Positions 35,290 through 46,704 of a stretch of 64,000 nucleotides of DNA are shown piece by piece (the first letter of the stretch is position 1; each line of letters opens with the position of its first letter). Origin of the DNA: Candidula unifasciata (Eukaryota > Mollusca > Gastropoda > Stylommatophora > Geomitridae). The position numbers were made by a program, and so were the translations under genes. The stretch is taken from positions 239,114 through 303,113 of the forward strand of contig CAJHNH020000237.1 of assembly GCA_905116865.2 (NCBI GenBank), given 5' to 3'. The notes under the pieces were generated by a model, which worked only from the letters and a program-made list of their open reading frames with translations, made no database searches and was not told where the DNA came from.

Positions 35290-35490
35290 AACTGACTGAC
35301 TTTCTACCCCACTAGGACATCACACAAGCGATGAACACCCGATGACACAAAGTGCCACCATGCGGATGAGGATCACCGTGGAGAGTTCCCAGAAACCGCG
35401 TTCAGACAATTGGCCATATTGATGGCCTGCCTATATTGCGGCCCCTGGCAAAAGCCAGAGTGGGGCTTCAAATAAGAAAAAATTACGTCC
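35290..35490 (-). repeat. R1 repeat, copy g
   Basis: Reverse complement of the family: on the minus strand 'gaagccccactctggctttt', 'gccaggggccgcaatatagg', 'gtttctgggaactctccacg' and 'gtggcactttgtgtcatcgg' run in order. It ends in 'gtcagtcagtta', the (AGTC)n tail type. Confidence 0.9.
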
Positions 35491-35824
35491 TGAAAAGGAC
35501 GTAAGTAAGTATAAAAAATGTGCCAGAGATGAAGCAACAATACATGTGGTAAATTTAAGGACACAAGTGAATGTTGACAACTGTAAATATTTAAACAAAC
35601 ATATATAGCAGTTATGTTAACCACAAGATGCAAATCAAGAACAAAATATAAATACACTTAAAGACCATATGAATTATAGACAAATTTGTTAGCACGACAA
35701 GATGAATTTAGTTTCCACTTAATTGTCATACATTTATTTATCAATAAATGTTTACTAAGGGAGAGAAAACAGAAGTAAAGAACATTACTTAGGTAGTTCA
35801 TCCGGTAGTGGCAACAGTAGTAAA

Positions 35825-36005
35825 TGAGTCAACCCCCTCCCCCCATACAGAGGCTATGTTCTTGTGCCAATGAAAACCACACTGAATGTCCATCATTGTA
35901 CCTTCTGATGAGAAATCTCACACAGGCTGTAGTCTTGGTAAAGCCTATCATATACACACACATTAACTACCAGAAAGCATTAACTACTAGAAATGCAGTT
36001 CCTCT
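35825..36005 (+). repeat. R3 repeat, copy e, diverged
   Basis: 'tcttgtgccaatgaaaacca', 'cactgaatgtccatcatt' and the ending 'actagaaatgcagttc' follow the layout of copies c and d. Confidence 0.65.
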
Positions 36006-36119
36006 TTGATGGAAGCAACAGTTACAACAAAGCAGTAGCTGCACATACAATCAATTGGTAGTATGCTGCAGCAGTGTAGCGGCTAGATGTTCATCCGCCA
36101 GCTCTATCAAGGGTCTGGG

Positions 36120-36315
36120 GATTTAACCTGTATTTTGATCTTAGCTCACACCTCAACCCTGCCTAAAATGTCAAGTCCTGGGAGTTGAAGTTGGCTGGTG
36201 TGATGTTGATGTTAACGACAACAACCAGCGACTGCTGACTGGTCTATACAAATATTAGTCTAGCATCATATACCCAATCCACTACTGGTGTGACAAAGGC
36301 CCTTTACTTACTAAG
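36120..36315 (+). repeat. SINE-B copy 3, diverged body
   Basis: 'tcctgggagttgaagttggc', 'tggtgtgatgttgatgtt', 'gactggtctata' and 'gtctagcatcatatacccaa' match the SINE-B body in order, ending near 'ggccctttacttac'. The tRNA-like head is not recognisable. Confidence 0.7.
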
Positions 36316-36849
36316 GATCCCTTATATAGGGATTTTCATTCTCATCATACATTGTGTAACCCTTTTCGCCTTTAGAAAATCGTTTTTCTGGCTTCTAAGG
36401 GGTTTGTTGACATGATGTCTTTGGACAGTGAATATCAAGACTGTATCAAGCAATGGCACTGGTTGCAACTGCATAGTGTGTAGAAGGGAGGGTATGATTT
36501 TAGTTACAACCCAAAAAAAAACTTGCAAATACTTTTTGCACAGGGAAAATTTTGATTTGTACAACTTGTGGGTTCACTTTGAGGTCATATAGTTTTAGTA
36601 TTCAATCAAATTGTTCTGTCACACTGCTTGTTTGTGGAAAACGACTTTTCAGGGGTTAATAGGAATAAATAAATTAATTATTTGTTATGTTTGTATTAAT
36701 TCCTTTCAGTGACACAGTTATTTCCTATGTAACAAAATCAAAGAAGCAGAGAACTTTAGGCCTGTTTGCCTTCTCAGTGGTCCAGGGGTTCGACCCCCAT
36801 TATATTGTTTAAGATTCTTAAAGACGAACGGATAAATCTTTTTATGTAA
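36316..36849. other. Unassigned sequence
   Basis: No gene or repeat family was recognised. An AT-rich block lies at 36650-36720. Confidence 0.35.
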
Positions 36850-37090
36850 CTCTATAAGGCTATTTGTCGGCTCTGTGGCTAAGTCGATGCAAACGCTTCG
36901 TAATTCCGATCCCAGCTGCGGGCCATGCGCCTTGCGTTGGTTTCGACGGTGGTATGAAGAAAGTCGACCGTAAAGAAGAAATGGCAAACGGCAAACTACT
37001 TGACTTAAATTTGCCTAGAAAAACCACACAGGGGCTGTTGGGGTTGGTTCTGCAACGTCCTGTAAAGGATACGCAACTAACCTTTGTAAA
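36850..37090 (+). repeat. SINE-A copy 1 (tRNA-derived)
   Basis: The head reads 'gtggctaagtcgatgc' (box A-like) and 'ttccgatcccagctg' (decayed box B). The body has 'ggcaaacggcaaactac', 'aatttgcctagaaaaac', 'gttggttctgcaacgtcc' and 'gtaaaggatacgcaactaac'. The second copy, at 58200-58450 on the minus strand, has the same body and a sharper box B. Open frames crossing it are incidental. Confidence 0.8.
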
Positions 37091-37449
37091 TCTATTTAGT
37101 TTTAACAAGTTTTCCTATCACAATATGCTCCTTACAGTGAATGATCTAATAATTTTGTTTCGTATAGCCAGCAAGATCTTTCAACTTTTAAACTTATTAG
37201 CATTCAGAACGACCCTCTCCCCCTCCAACGGCAAGAGAGAAAACAAACGTTGTGAGCCACGTGTACAACTTGCGCCGTGCTGCCAGGAACCAGGGACATT
37301 AGCAGGTAAGTATGAAATACTGACAGCCGGAAACCAGCCGCACGCAGTCCCTGGATATTAGCAACACCAAACAATGATTGGGACAGCAACCTGTCATCGA
37401 AACTTGATGCCACGGACAAGCCTGTCATTATACATCAGCATGTCGATAA
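37091..37449. other. Unassigned sequence
   Basis: No gene was recognised. Short frames on both strands have no known motif. Confidence 0.35.
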
Positions 37450-37870
37450 CAGTTCGCAGTGAGCACGATCCGAGAAAGGGGTCACACGGAATACGATCTT
37501 AGAAGGGGGTCGCGGGGTGCGCGATCCGAGAAGGGGGTCACACAGAATACGATATGAGAAGGGGGTCGCAGGGAGCAGATCCGAGAAGAGGGTCGCAGTG
37601 AGCACGATTTGAGAAAGGGGTCAGAGGTTTAACATCCGAGAAAGGGGTTTCAGGGTGAGCAATCCGACAAAAGCGTCTCAGGGCAAACAATCCGAGAAGG
37701 GGGTCGCAGTCAGCACTATCCGAGAAGGGGATCACATGGTTAAAAATTCCGAGAAGGGGATCACATGGTTAAAATCCGAGAAGGGGATCCCAGTGTGCAC
37801 TATTTGAAAAGGGGGTGACAGGGTGCACGATCCGAGAAGGGGGTCGCAGGGTGAACAATCCTAGAAGAGG
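37450..37870 (+). repeat. Minisatellite, about 28-30 bp unit, about 14 copies
   Basis: The unit is 'gatccgagaagggggtcaca' followed by 'gggtgcac' or a variant. It is GC-richer than its surroundings. Confidence 0.9.
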
Positions 37871-37894
37871 TCGCAAACGCAGCTCACGGGACGG

Positions 37895-38012
37895 CACCAA
37901 GCAGCTCTGGCAACGAAACCTTAGACTACCGTCCATAAATGCATTAGCAAAGCACTATGGGAAGAAGAAAAAAATCACTTCGAAGCTAAACATTCTGCCA
38001 CGCCTAGTCCTC
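37895..38012 (+). repeat. R4 repeat, copy b
   Basis: 'cgaaaccttagactaccgtc', 'aatgcattagcaaagcacta', 'atcacttcgaagctaaacat' and 'tctgccacgcctagtcct' align over about 115 bp with the minus strand of 40552-40672 and, in part, with 358-440. Confidence 0.8.
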
Positions 38013-38162
38013 TCTTTGGTTCTTTCGTAATAAGCCAAACCTAGATGACGTCACGGATACAGTCCAATATTTTAGAGGGTGGTAAGATCGGGTTTCCCGG
38101 CTTTGTGGTGATTTTAACTACCAGAAAACATCTACAACTGGACCCCAACCCACCTCTATCCT

Positions 38163-38165
<3 letters not shown>

Positions 38166-38207
<42 letters not shown>
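38166..38207 (+). repeat. (GA)n microsatellite
   Basis: About 21 pure GA dinucleotides. Confidence 0.97.
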
Positions 38208-38208
<1 letters not shown>

Positions 38209-38664
38209 GGAGTGCAGCCTAGGCCCCATGACTGCATGCAGCCTAGGTCCCACGACTGCATGAAGCCTATCTACAACCCCCTGAAATATTGGACTGTCTG
38301 TTTGGAGTGACTTTTTACGAAAGCACTCTCTATTTTATAGCCCGAAGTGTCGATTCATTTTACAACCAGTATCATTTTCTTTTTCAGTCCACCTACCCTG
38401 TCAACATAAACGTATTCTCCCTAATCTCAGCCAGCTTACCTGCCCCAGTAACGCACACATCGAAACAGGATTGTCTCCTGTCCCACCCCCCCCCCCCCCC
38501 CCCCAACCCGCTCGTCACACACAGAAAACCATGCTCGATTTTCGATCCCACACCACAGAACCAACACACTGGCGATTGTTGATGTTTCTTTATCGATTCT
38601 CTTTATTGACCCGCACGATCGAAACTAAAATCGCATTCTCAGAGCTGAGTGCAAACCACTTGTC

Positions 38665-38669
<5 letters not shown>
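38208..38669. other. Unassigned sequence with a C tract
   Basis: A tandem pair of a 30 bp phrase ('gcagcctaggccccatgact', then a variant) lies at 38214-38272. A run of 19 C lies at 38486-38504. No gene was recognised. Confidence 0.5.

Positions 38670-38741
<72 letters not shown>
38670..38741 (+). repeat. (TC)n microsatellite
   Basis: About 36 uninterrupted TC dinucleotides. An open frame crossing it encodes only Ser-Leu repeats. Confidence 0.97.
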
Positions 38742-38746
<5 letters not shown>

Positions 38747-39579
38747 CTCTGACGCCTGCCACTGTGTTCAGAAAGACAGACAGCCCTGCGTGGGTCGGTG
38801 CATCAAGTATCTCATTATTACCATTGACTTCTAGGGGCTACAGAAACAGAACGGCAGACCAAAAACAGAGACGGGATTATGTTGGAGGGAAAAGAAAAAC
38901 CGCTTGATTTCTTTAAAAGAAAGACGGACAATCGCCGTTAAAGGTTTGAATATCTTTAAACATATGTCATTGGTCAATATCAGAACATCTGCAAATATAT
39001 GTAAATGGTCAAGATCTGAACATCTGTAAAAATATGCCACACAAATTTATTACAAGATGATCGAAAAACACACACTTGAAGACGTCAACATGAATACATT
39101 TAAAGATGTTAAGATCTTGAACAATGGCGTCATTTTTCCATGATGGTGATCCAGGGTATTACAAATGTATTGTGTGACATTTCATTTCCAAAGCTGTGAC
39201 TGTCTTCTTTCGCAGCGGAGACATGGTCAGTGACTCAGACACATGTGTCATAACTGTCTAGTAAGCTTCAAGCGAATTACTTCAGGGCAATACAACATAT
39301 CAAGACAAAACTTCTGGCCAAGAGATACATGGGTGGACGCCAAACTTAACGGGTCGCTAAGTGAATTATACCAGACAGTGAAGTTCATACTAAAGACAAC
39401 ACTGCAGACAGATATAGATAAGCTACTTCAAGCGAAAGGACGAAGATTTCCAGAGCAGGAAAGCCCCCTACCCCCCCCCCCCCCACACACACACACACAC
39501 ACATACACACTTGCGAGGCTCGGTGTTAGGGAAGGAGGCGCGTAGCCGCCTTACAAATTGTCAAAGGTTAGCTCAAGGT
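38742..39579. other. Unassigned sequence with a C/CA tract
   Basis: A C run followed by (CA)n lies at about 39472-39502. The phrases 'aacatctgcaaatatatgta' and 'aacatctgtaaaaatatgc' repeat once near 38980-39030. No gene was recognised. Confidence 0.4.
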
Positions 39580-40415
39580 GCCTAAGTCACAACGATGGTG
39601 ATGACTGTGACGACGATGATAACAGTCACAACGATGGTGATGACTGTGACGACGATGATAACAGTCACAAGGATGGTGATGACTGTGACGACAATGATAA
39701 CAGTCACAACGATGGTAATGACTGTGACGACAATGATAACAGTCACAACAATGGTGATGACTGTGACGACAATGATAACAGTCACAACAATGGTGATGAC
39801 TGTGACGACGATGATAACAGTCACAAGGATGGTGATGACTGTGACGACAATGATAACAGTCACAACGATGGTAATGATTGTGACGACGGTGATAACAGTC
39901 ACAACGATGACAATGTCTGTGACGACAATGATAACAGTCACAACGATGGTAATGATTGTGACGACGATGATAACAGCCACAACGATGGTGATGACTGTGA
40001 CGACGATGATAACAGTCACAACGATGGTGATGACTGTGACGACGGTGATAACAGTCACAACGATGGTGATGAGTGTGACGACGGTGATAACAGTCACAAC
40101 GATGGTAATGATTGTGACGACAATGATAACAGTCACAACGATGGTAATGATTGTGACGACGGTGATAACAGTCACAACGATGGTAATGATTGTGACGACA
40201 ATGGTAACAGTCACAACGATGGTAATGATTGTGGCGACGGTGATAACAGTCACAACGATGGTAATGATCGTGACGACGGTGATAACAGTCACAAGGATGG
40301 TAATGATTGTGGCGACGGTGATAACAGTCACAACGATGGTAATGATTGTGGCGACGGTGATAACAGTCACAACGATGGTAATGATTGTGACAACGGTGAT
40401 AATATTTCGTGGGTT
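39580..40415 (+). repeat. Minisatellite, 39 bp unit, about 21 copies, open in four frames
   Basis: The unit is 'cacaacgatggtgatgactg' plus 'tgacgacgatgataacagt'. With 13 codons per unit and no stops it stays open in two plus and two minus frames (278-309 codons each). One plus frame (39558-40430) would give an Asp-rich chain of SHNDGDDCDDDDN units, which superficially resembles acidic calcium-binding matrix proteins. It has no signal peptide and no splice support, and the alternative frames are equally open, so it is called a repeat. Confidence 0.9.
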
Positions 40416-40435
40416 CAAACTCGCATTTAGCCCAA

Positions 40436-40795
40436 ATTTTTACAGAAATGACCTTGAATTCCAGGCTGAACCAGCCTAAAAACGGGTACCAGGTCAAGTT
40501 ATGGGAAGTAAAGGAGGCCGGTTGTAAAATGAATGGAGACTTCTGGCTAAAAAAAATTGAGGAGTAGGCATGGCAGAATGTTAAGCTTCAAAGTGATTTT
40601 TGGTTTCCACAGCTCTCTGCTAATGCAATTTCCACATATGGACTGTAGTCTACGGTTTGGCTGCCTGAGGCCATCACATCACCCAACGAATACCGATTGG
40701 TCTATACACGAGCGGGCTCCAGATAGAGAAGATAGTGGACTATAACATATAGATCTAACACTATATACTTAATATGCCAAGCAGCCTGGAAAATG
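40436..40795 (+). repeat. SINE-B copy 4, split by R4
   Basis: The left part (40436-40551) has 'gaccttgaattccaggctga', 'cgggtaccaggtcaag' and 'gggaagtaaaggaggccggt'. The right part (40673-40795) has 'catcacatcacccaacga', 'ccgattggtctata' and 'atagatctaacactatatac'. These are consecutive body blocks in the uninterrupted copies. Confidence 0.75.
40552..40672 (-). repeat. R4 repeat, copy c, nested in SINE-B
   Basis: On the minus strand it reads 'cctcaggcagccaaaccgta', 'ttgcattagcagagagct' and 'cactttgaagcttaacattc', matching 37895-38012. Both sides are SINE-B, so R4 inserted after that SINE. Confidence 0.75.
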
Positions 40796-40829
40796 GTTAT
40801 ATGCCATTTTTTTTTTTTTAGTTTGAATA

Positions 40830-41190
40830 GGTTTTACATAAGTGAGCTGTGTGGTTTGTTTAGGTTTAACATAAGTGAGCTGGGTGGTTTGTTTAGGTTT
40901 AACATAAGTGAGCTGGGTGGTTTGTTTAGGTTTAACATAAGTGAGCTGTGTGGTTTGTTTAGGTTTAACATAAGTGAGCTGGGTGGTTTGTTTAGGTTTA
41001 ACATAAGTGAGCTGGGTGGTTTGTTTAGGTTTAACATAAGTGAGCTGGGTGGTTTGTTTAGGTTTAACATAAGTGAGCTGGGTGGTTTGTTTAGGTTTAA
41101 CATAAGTGAGCTGTGTGGTTTGTTTAGTTTAACATAAGTGAGCTGTGTGGTTTGTTTAGGTTTAACATAAGTGAGCTGAGTGGTTTATAG
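40830..41190 (+). repeat. Minisatellite, 33 bp unit, about 11 copies
   Basis: The unit is 'tttaacataagtgagctggg' plus 'tggtttgtttagg'. Copies are nearly identical apart from a g/t change ('gctgggtgg' or 'gctgtgtgg'). Frames open on both strands are artefacts. Confidence 0.95.
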
Positions 41191-41252
41191 ATACGGTCTT
41201 TTATTCGGGTTATGAATTATCACGTGGGTTAGAAATGAATAAAGAAAGCCAG

Positions 41253-41665
41253 AGATGTTAAAACTATCCCTTGGCGGGTAAAAGTAACGTCGGTCTCCCC
41301 ATTCCCCGCCCATATACACACTAGCTCAATTCTGATTTGTATTTCCTGAACTTTCCACCTTAGCACAAGGTTACAGGGGTGTTTCGCAATGCCGTTGATA
41401 TCGCGTTTTGTATATTTCAGCACGCAGGCGTTTTTAACACTTTAAAAACATGCAGAAACTCGTCCTAACACAACTCCCAAGAGTGCTGCAACCTATGTCA
41501 CAGGCATTCTCTTTCTCGGAATGAAAACGTGAATGTAAGACATCACAGAAAGTAAACAACAGAGCAGGACACACCCGTAACCTTCAGGAAAGTCGACCAG
41601 CCCAACAAACTTGTGAGTAAAAAGTGACCTACTCTATTTCGGGAGATTAAGGTGAACCTAATTCC
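41253..41665 (-). repeat. R5 repeat, copy a (inverted partner of 46705-47115)
   Basis: On the minus strand 'cgaaatagagtaggtcactt', 'gggctggtcgactttcctga', 'aggttacgggtgtgtcctgc', 'cattccgagaaagagaatgc' and 'gtgacataggttgcagcact' align with the plus strand at 46705-47115 over about 410 bp. No transposase or RT is recognised inside. A conserved short frame in both copies ('GWSTFLKVTGVS' here, 'GWSTSLKVTGVS' there) is probably incidental. Confidence 0.85.
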
Positions 41666-41855
41666 CTTGGCGTCATGGTTGTAAAATGGGCAGACAGTCC
41701 TCTTGGATAAGAAAGAAACATGGTGCGCCTGACGTTGACCTAACCTTAAATGATTCGGCAGAAAAAGTCGTGGGAGATTAAGCGGCCTGAGATGCACTAT
41801 ATCAGGCATCGTATGATCATTAGTCTACAGCACTGCCAGGATACGAAAACAAATG

Positions 41856-42040
41856 ACCTTGGCTTCCAGGTCATCCCAACCTTAAATGGTTAACGTAAAA
41901 TCCTGGGAAGTAAAGACGGTCGGCGTGATGTTAAACTACATCACCCACTGAGTGCCGATCGGTCTAGAAAATATAGGTCTAGCCCTATGTGCCCAATATG
42001 CCTGAAGGTGTGGAAAAGTGTCCTTAACTTACCTAACGAA
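41856..42040 (+). repeat. SINE-B copy 5
   Basis: 'gaccttggcttccaggtcat', 'cctgggaagtaaagacggtc', 'ggcgtgatgttaaactacat', 'gtgccgatcggtctag' and 'ataggtctagccctatgtgc' are the family body in order, ending at 'ggaaaagtgtccttaactta'. Confidence 0.85.
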
Positions 42041-42925
42041 TGACGTAGAAACTGGTCGTTAACCACTTTTACTAAACACAACCAGAACAGGTGTAGTGAG
42101 TATGCTTGCCACTATGACATACCATGACCGTCTGTAAGTGACAGTCATGGACATAATCAGGCACAAGAATACCTTGACTCAGACCAGCAGACACGGACTC
42201 CCATGAACGGCGTCAAAGATAACCGGATTACAGGTCAGCAGAACATACCACCACGTTCCGTCTTTCATACATTTGTATCTTTATGCTTCACCGCTTCTGT
42301 ACAATCTTCAAATGAAGAATCAATAGGGATAAAAGGGCACATTCGTATCTCTAGGACGGGCAAATGTAGAACGCACAGGGCAATACAAGGGGCGACCACA
42401 AAGCACAACAGACCTTTATCCAGGCACAAAACGTCACTGCCTTATTTCTGAGTACAGCGAGTACATAAGACGTCGAAGCAATTACCCGCCTAACATCGCA
42501 ACCGTTTGAAAACCATTGTAAACAACGGGGAGCCACACACAGAAACAGACTGGGGAGGGGGAATCAGGTGGAGCCATGCACATAAACAGAACAGTGAAGG
42601 AGGGGGACGGGGTCAAGGGGCGCCAGCTGAGGATGCGGTAGACGTTGACATCAACTCAGACGTACCACAGTGCACCTGGCGCGTGCATGCCAAAGGCGGC
42701 TGTTAGGGGGTGGGGGGGGGGGCGCAGTGAGATGATTACAGAAGCACTATTAATGCATTTAAAATTATTGTCGCAGAAAGCGGCAAAGCAGAAAAAGAAA
42801 ACAGAAAGCAGAGGACATAACAGAAAACTCGAAAGGTTATGAAAACAGATGCCGTGTTTGGGTGTGAAATAACGTCAGTTAACAGACAACACAGACTGAA
42901 GTATCTAGCTCAGACGCCGTTAGCG
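42041..42925. other. Unassigned sequence
   Basis: No gene was recognised. A G-rich run lies at about 42707-42724. Overlapping short frames on both strands carry no known motif. Confidence 0.35.
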
Positions 42926-42929
42926 GTCG

Positions 42930-43430
42930 CACAAGAGACAATCGAGGGCATCTAGTACAGAACAGACACCAGAATACAGACCAGAGAGACAGTGGAAAGC
43001 ATTCAGTATGGAACAGGCGCGACAACACAGGCTAAAGACACAGGTGAGAAGCATCCAGTACAGAATAGCACAGGCTAGAGACACCATGAGAATCATCCAG
43101 TACGGAACATACGTCAGAACACAGGTTAGAGGTGCCGTGAGAAGCAGCAAGTTGAGTAACAGACACCAGAACACAGGCTAGAGACACTGTGAAAATCATC
43201 CAGTGCGGAATAGATGTCAGATAACAGGCTACAGACAGAGTGAGAAGCAACCAGTACGAAACAGACACGCCAACACAGGCTAAAGACACCATGAGAATCA
43301 TCCGGTACGAAACAGATGCCAGATCACTGGCTAAAGACTTAGGTGAGAAGCTTCCAGTGTGGAACAGACGACACAGCACAGACTCGAGACATCCAGTACA
43401 GAAGACATCAGTAAAACATTTACCATCGCT
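42930..43430 (+). repeat. Degenerate tandem repeat, about 50 bp unit, about 10 copies
   Basis: 'gagaatcatccagtacggaa', 'cagacgccagaacacaggct' and 'agagacaccat' recur with many substitutions. Confidence 0.8.
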
Positions 43431-43599
43431 ACTCGAACCCAAAAACAACGGTTGCTAGTAAGCACACACACGTGTATAATAAGAACTCCACATGGAAGCA
43501 TGTATAGCAGGAGTCCACCGATCATGAGTAGTAGATCCCTTGTCGTCGACAACTGTTTCGGCATATAACCTCCTAGACAATTGTAGATGGTGGACCGAC

Positions 43600-44530
43600 C
43601 TTTTGTCATGACACCCAGACCTCGAACTTCTCCTGCTGCACTTTACCGGTGGAGTGTAGGACTATGTCAATGCTCAGGACGGTCTTCCGGATTAGCTCTG
43701 GGCACCTCTCGAAACCATGCAGGTCGACAACCAGTAACCAGTCCCTCGCACAATCATGTGTTGATGGAGCGATTGCGAGCTTGTTGATTTTACCTTTATA
43801 AATCTGCCCAGCCTTGATGAAGCGCATGGGGTGACGGTAGGACTGGCCCTCGCATTGGCCCTCATCCACAATGTCCGCTAACTCTGTTGTGGGGCCAAGT
43901 GTATCTTCCATGGCCTAAGGTGTTTCTGCACGCGGACAAATACGTGCTAGAGCGTCTGCTTAGCTCTGCAAAGTGGGCATGTCGGGTCAGTAGTGGCATG
44001 GCTTTCTACTATGTTGACGCCAGACGATAAAATTATATTACACAGATCGTGGGACAAAGCTCAGCCGCAGCGGGGCCATTCGCCAGATCTCACACCATGT
44101 GAGTACTCGTGGCAAGGCGCTCTCTAGGCTGAGCTACTGGCCTTGCTGCGACTGCTGGGCTGCTTTTCGGACCCGAGTCTTGTTTTTTGGCGTCCCTTAG
44201 CTGCTGTATCACAATGTCTCGTGGCTCTTTGCCTGCTTTGGACCATCAACTGACTTTCCCATTACCTAGGCCACGCCGGTCGGTCTGTGTGCACCCCATA
44301 ACTTACTTAAATTTCAGTGCATCTTGGGCAGATTATATGGCATCTAGAGCTTTCTATTTCTGACCTGTCTTTAGAGAGGACTAGACAGCTGTTACATGTG
44401 GGGTCTAAGGACTCGCGCAGCAACACCCTGAGTCTTACCTTGCCGATTTTAAACTCTTCGGTTATTGACGTGAACGGAAGTACCAGCTTCGTCTGTTTAC
44501 AATACAGAGCCACATCGATTAGATAAGGCG
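43600..44530 (-). pseudogene. LINE fragment with CPLC zinc motif and nuclease-like C-terminus
   Basis: Three blocks appear in order on the minus strand. First (44526-44317) comes 'LPFTSITEEFKIGKVRLRVL', typical of the post-RT region of R2/NeSL-type LINEs. Next (about 43990-43960) comes 'DPTCPLCRAKQTL', a Cys-x-x-Cys zinc-binding start. Last (43911-43606) comes 'CARDWLLVVDLHGFERCPEL' followed by 'TVLSIDIVLHST', matching the DWxxxxDL...RPDIVLxS block near the C-terminus of LINEs with a restriction-enzyme-like endonuclease. Family members usually have Arg before the Asp of that block; here the sequence reads LSIDIV, so a conserved residue is changed. Stops and frameshifts separate the blocks, so the copy is dead. 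The clade is an inference from motif layout. Confidence 0.75.
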
Positions 44531-44759
44531 GTGCCCCAAGCCATGTATATAATATATAAATGCAGACATGGTTGTGAGTAAGCAAAGTGGCATGTGCATG
44601 ACCGCAAACGGAGGCAAAGAGATAACGCACAGGACTCGACATGCATCAAAGTATGTGTATTACAAGGATGCGACCACACGACACGACACACAATCGCCAG
44701 TTGTCTTGTGTTCAAATCATCCATACGAAAATCTCTTCTTCCAACATTCTCCTCGCCCC

Positions 44760-44768
44760 CCCCCCCCG
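44760..44768 (+). repeat. Short C tract
   Basis: A C run lies within 'cgccccccccccccggggc', marking the left edge of the tandem region that follows. Confidence 0.6.
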
Positions 44769-44799
44769 GGGCTACATCACCCACGCCTGTTGATGGTTT

Positions 44800-45610
44800 T
44801 CAAATACTGTTTCGGTATCACTCTTGCTATAACCGGGCTATTGATTTTATTGGTATTACTGTTTGTGGGTCACCGCTGCTATAACCCGCCTGTTGGTGGA
44901 TTTTTTTATTATTGTTTCTGGGCCAGTCTTACTATAACCCGCCCGTTGGTAGTGTTTTAATACTTCTGCCGTATCACCATTTCTCATAACCCGCCGGTTT
45001 TATGACTGAATATGTATCACCCTTGCTACAGCCCTTGCTCATGGTGTTTGAAAATAATGTTTCTGTATTAACCTTGCTATAACCCGCCTGTTGATGGTGT
45101 TTTTAATGCTGTTTCTGTATTACCCTTACTATAACTCCCCTGTTGATCGTATTTTTTTATTACTCTTTCTGGGTCACCCTTGCTAAAACCCATCAGTAGT
45201 GCGTTATGACTGTTTCTGTATCACCCTTGCTATAGCCCACTTGCTGATTTGTGTTTACGATTGTTTCTGTATCACCCTGGCTATAATCCCCTTTCTGATG
45301 GGGTGTTTACGACTGTTTCTGTATCACCCTTGCTATAACCCACTTGCTGATGTGTGTTTATGACTGTTTTTGTATCACCCTTGCCATATCCCACTTGTTG
45401 ATGGTGTGTTTACAACTGTTTCTGTATCACCCTTGCTATAACCCACTTGCTGATGGTGTGTTTATGATTTTCTGTATCACCCTTGCTATAACCCACTTGC
45501 TGATGGTGTGTTTATGACTTTCTGTATCACCCTTACTATAACCCACTTGTTGATGGTGTCTTTAGGACTGTTTCTGTATCACCCTTGTGACAACCCGCCG
45601 GTTGGTGTTT
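44800..45610 (+). repeat. Minisatellite, about 50-60 bp unit, about 14 copies
   Basis: The recurrent phrases are 'ctgtttctgtatcacccttg', 'ctataacccacttgctga' and 'tggtgtgtttatga'. Early copies are diverged and later copies (45200-45580) are regular with a 50-53 bp period. Confidence 0.9.
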
Positions 45611-46704
45611 TTCTGAGTCTGTTTCCTCAGGAGAATTTACTAACCATCCAGGGACCCGCATAATAAAAAAAAATACTGCTGCACTGATTGGTGCAGGGTG
45701 TCACGTGACAAATACCCGCTGCTGCCTCCTGTCGGCACCCAGTAAATTAATACCTACTCCGTGTTCGCGAATGTGTGGTGGATGCTGGGAGTCGTGAATT
45801 ACTTTCCGTGGCTTGGTGCGAAACCAAGAGATGATTACATGAACTTCGAGAGAGCCTGGATGATGCAAACCTGGTCTCCGAGGGACACTAAGTGATGAAC
45901 ATTGGTCCTGGCTGTATCAATTCACCGAAAATATTAACTAATCTTATAATTACTCGCTGAATGCTCGCATTTCTACTGAAGCAATGTCGGATTCACAGAA
46001 GTGTTCACAATTTCAGGTCTGAGCTGGCAACGCTTCCAAGCATCGGCAGGTATCCTTTGTGTCAATGCACTAAAAAACACGGTGCATTTCCCAGCTGTAG
46101 TGTTGATGCACGAGCCATAATGACGCGAGCTGCTACGGGACAGCCCCCTTGAGTGTTATTTGAACTCGGAAGCTGGCCCGGTCAATGGGCGTTCTTAAGT
46201 ACTTAGCTATCACAGCTCTTAACCCTCTAGTTTAAGACAAGAAGATGAGGCAGCTCCACTAATTACTGCCACGAGTCTAACCCAACCTCCACCAGGTCAC
46301 TCGGTGCATGTGATAATGAGACTGTAAAAGAACAAAACCAAGCAGATTATTTGCCCTCTTATGACCCTCAGAGATTAGAATGGCATACTGCTAAAGACTC
46401 TTCATGTGTTACTTAGTTCCCCGGGACACACACGCAAAGAGACAAATACTCAGAAATTATCTTTCTACTTGCCAGTATTAAGTTTTTTTTAAAATCAATT
46501 CAAGCTTATCGCTGTGGGCATATAACAATACTCACTAGTTCATTCAAGGTGTTTTTGTCCTTGCCACAGGTTCAAGTCGTCATAAATTCCCATTCCGGTT
46601 ATTCTGACTGTCACCGCTTTGTTTGAACATACAGGTGGGTGTGACCGAGCAGTTCGCACTACTTCCCTTTGGTCTTAGTCACTGCGTTCTCTCCCAGCAG
46701 GAAA
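45611..46704. other. Unassigned sequence
   Basis: No gene or repeat family was recognised. A 63-codon plus frame at 45961 has no known motif. Confidence 0.35.

Noticed and set aside
36864..37361. 165-codon plus frame
   Set aside because: Its first half is the tRNA-derived SINE-A; no protein motif in the rest.
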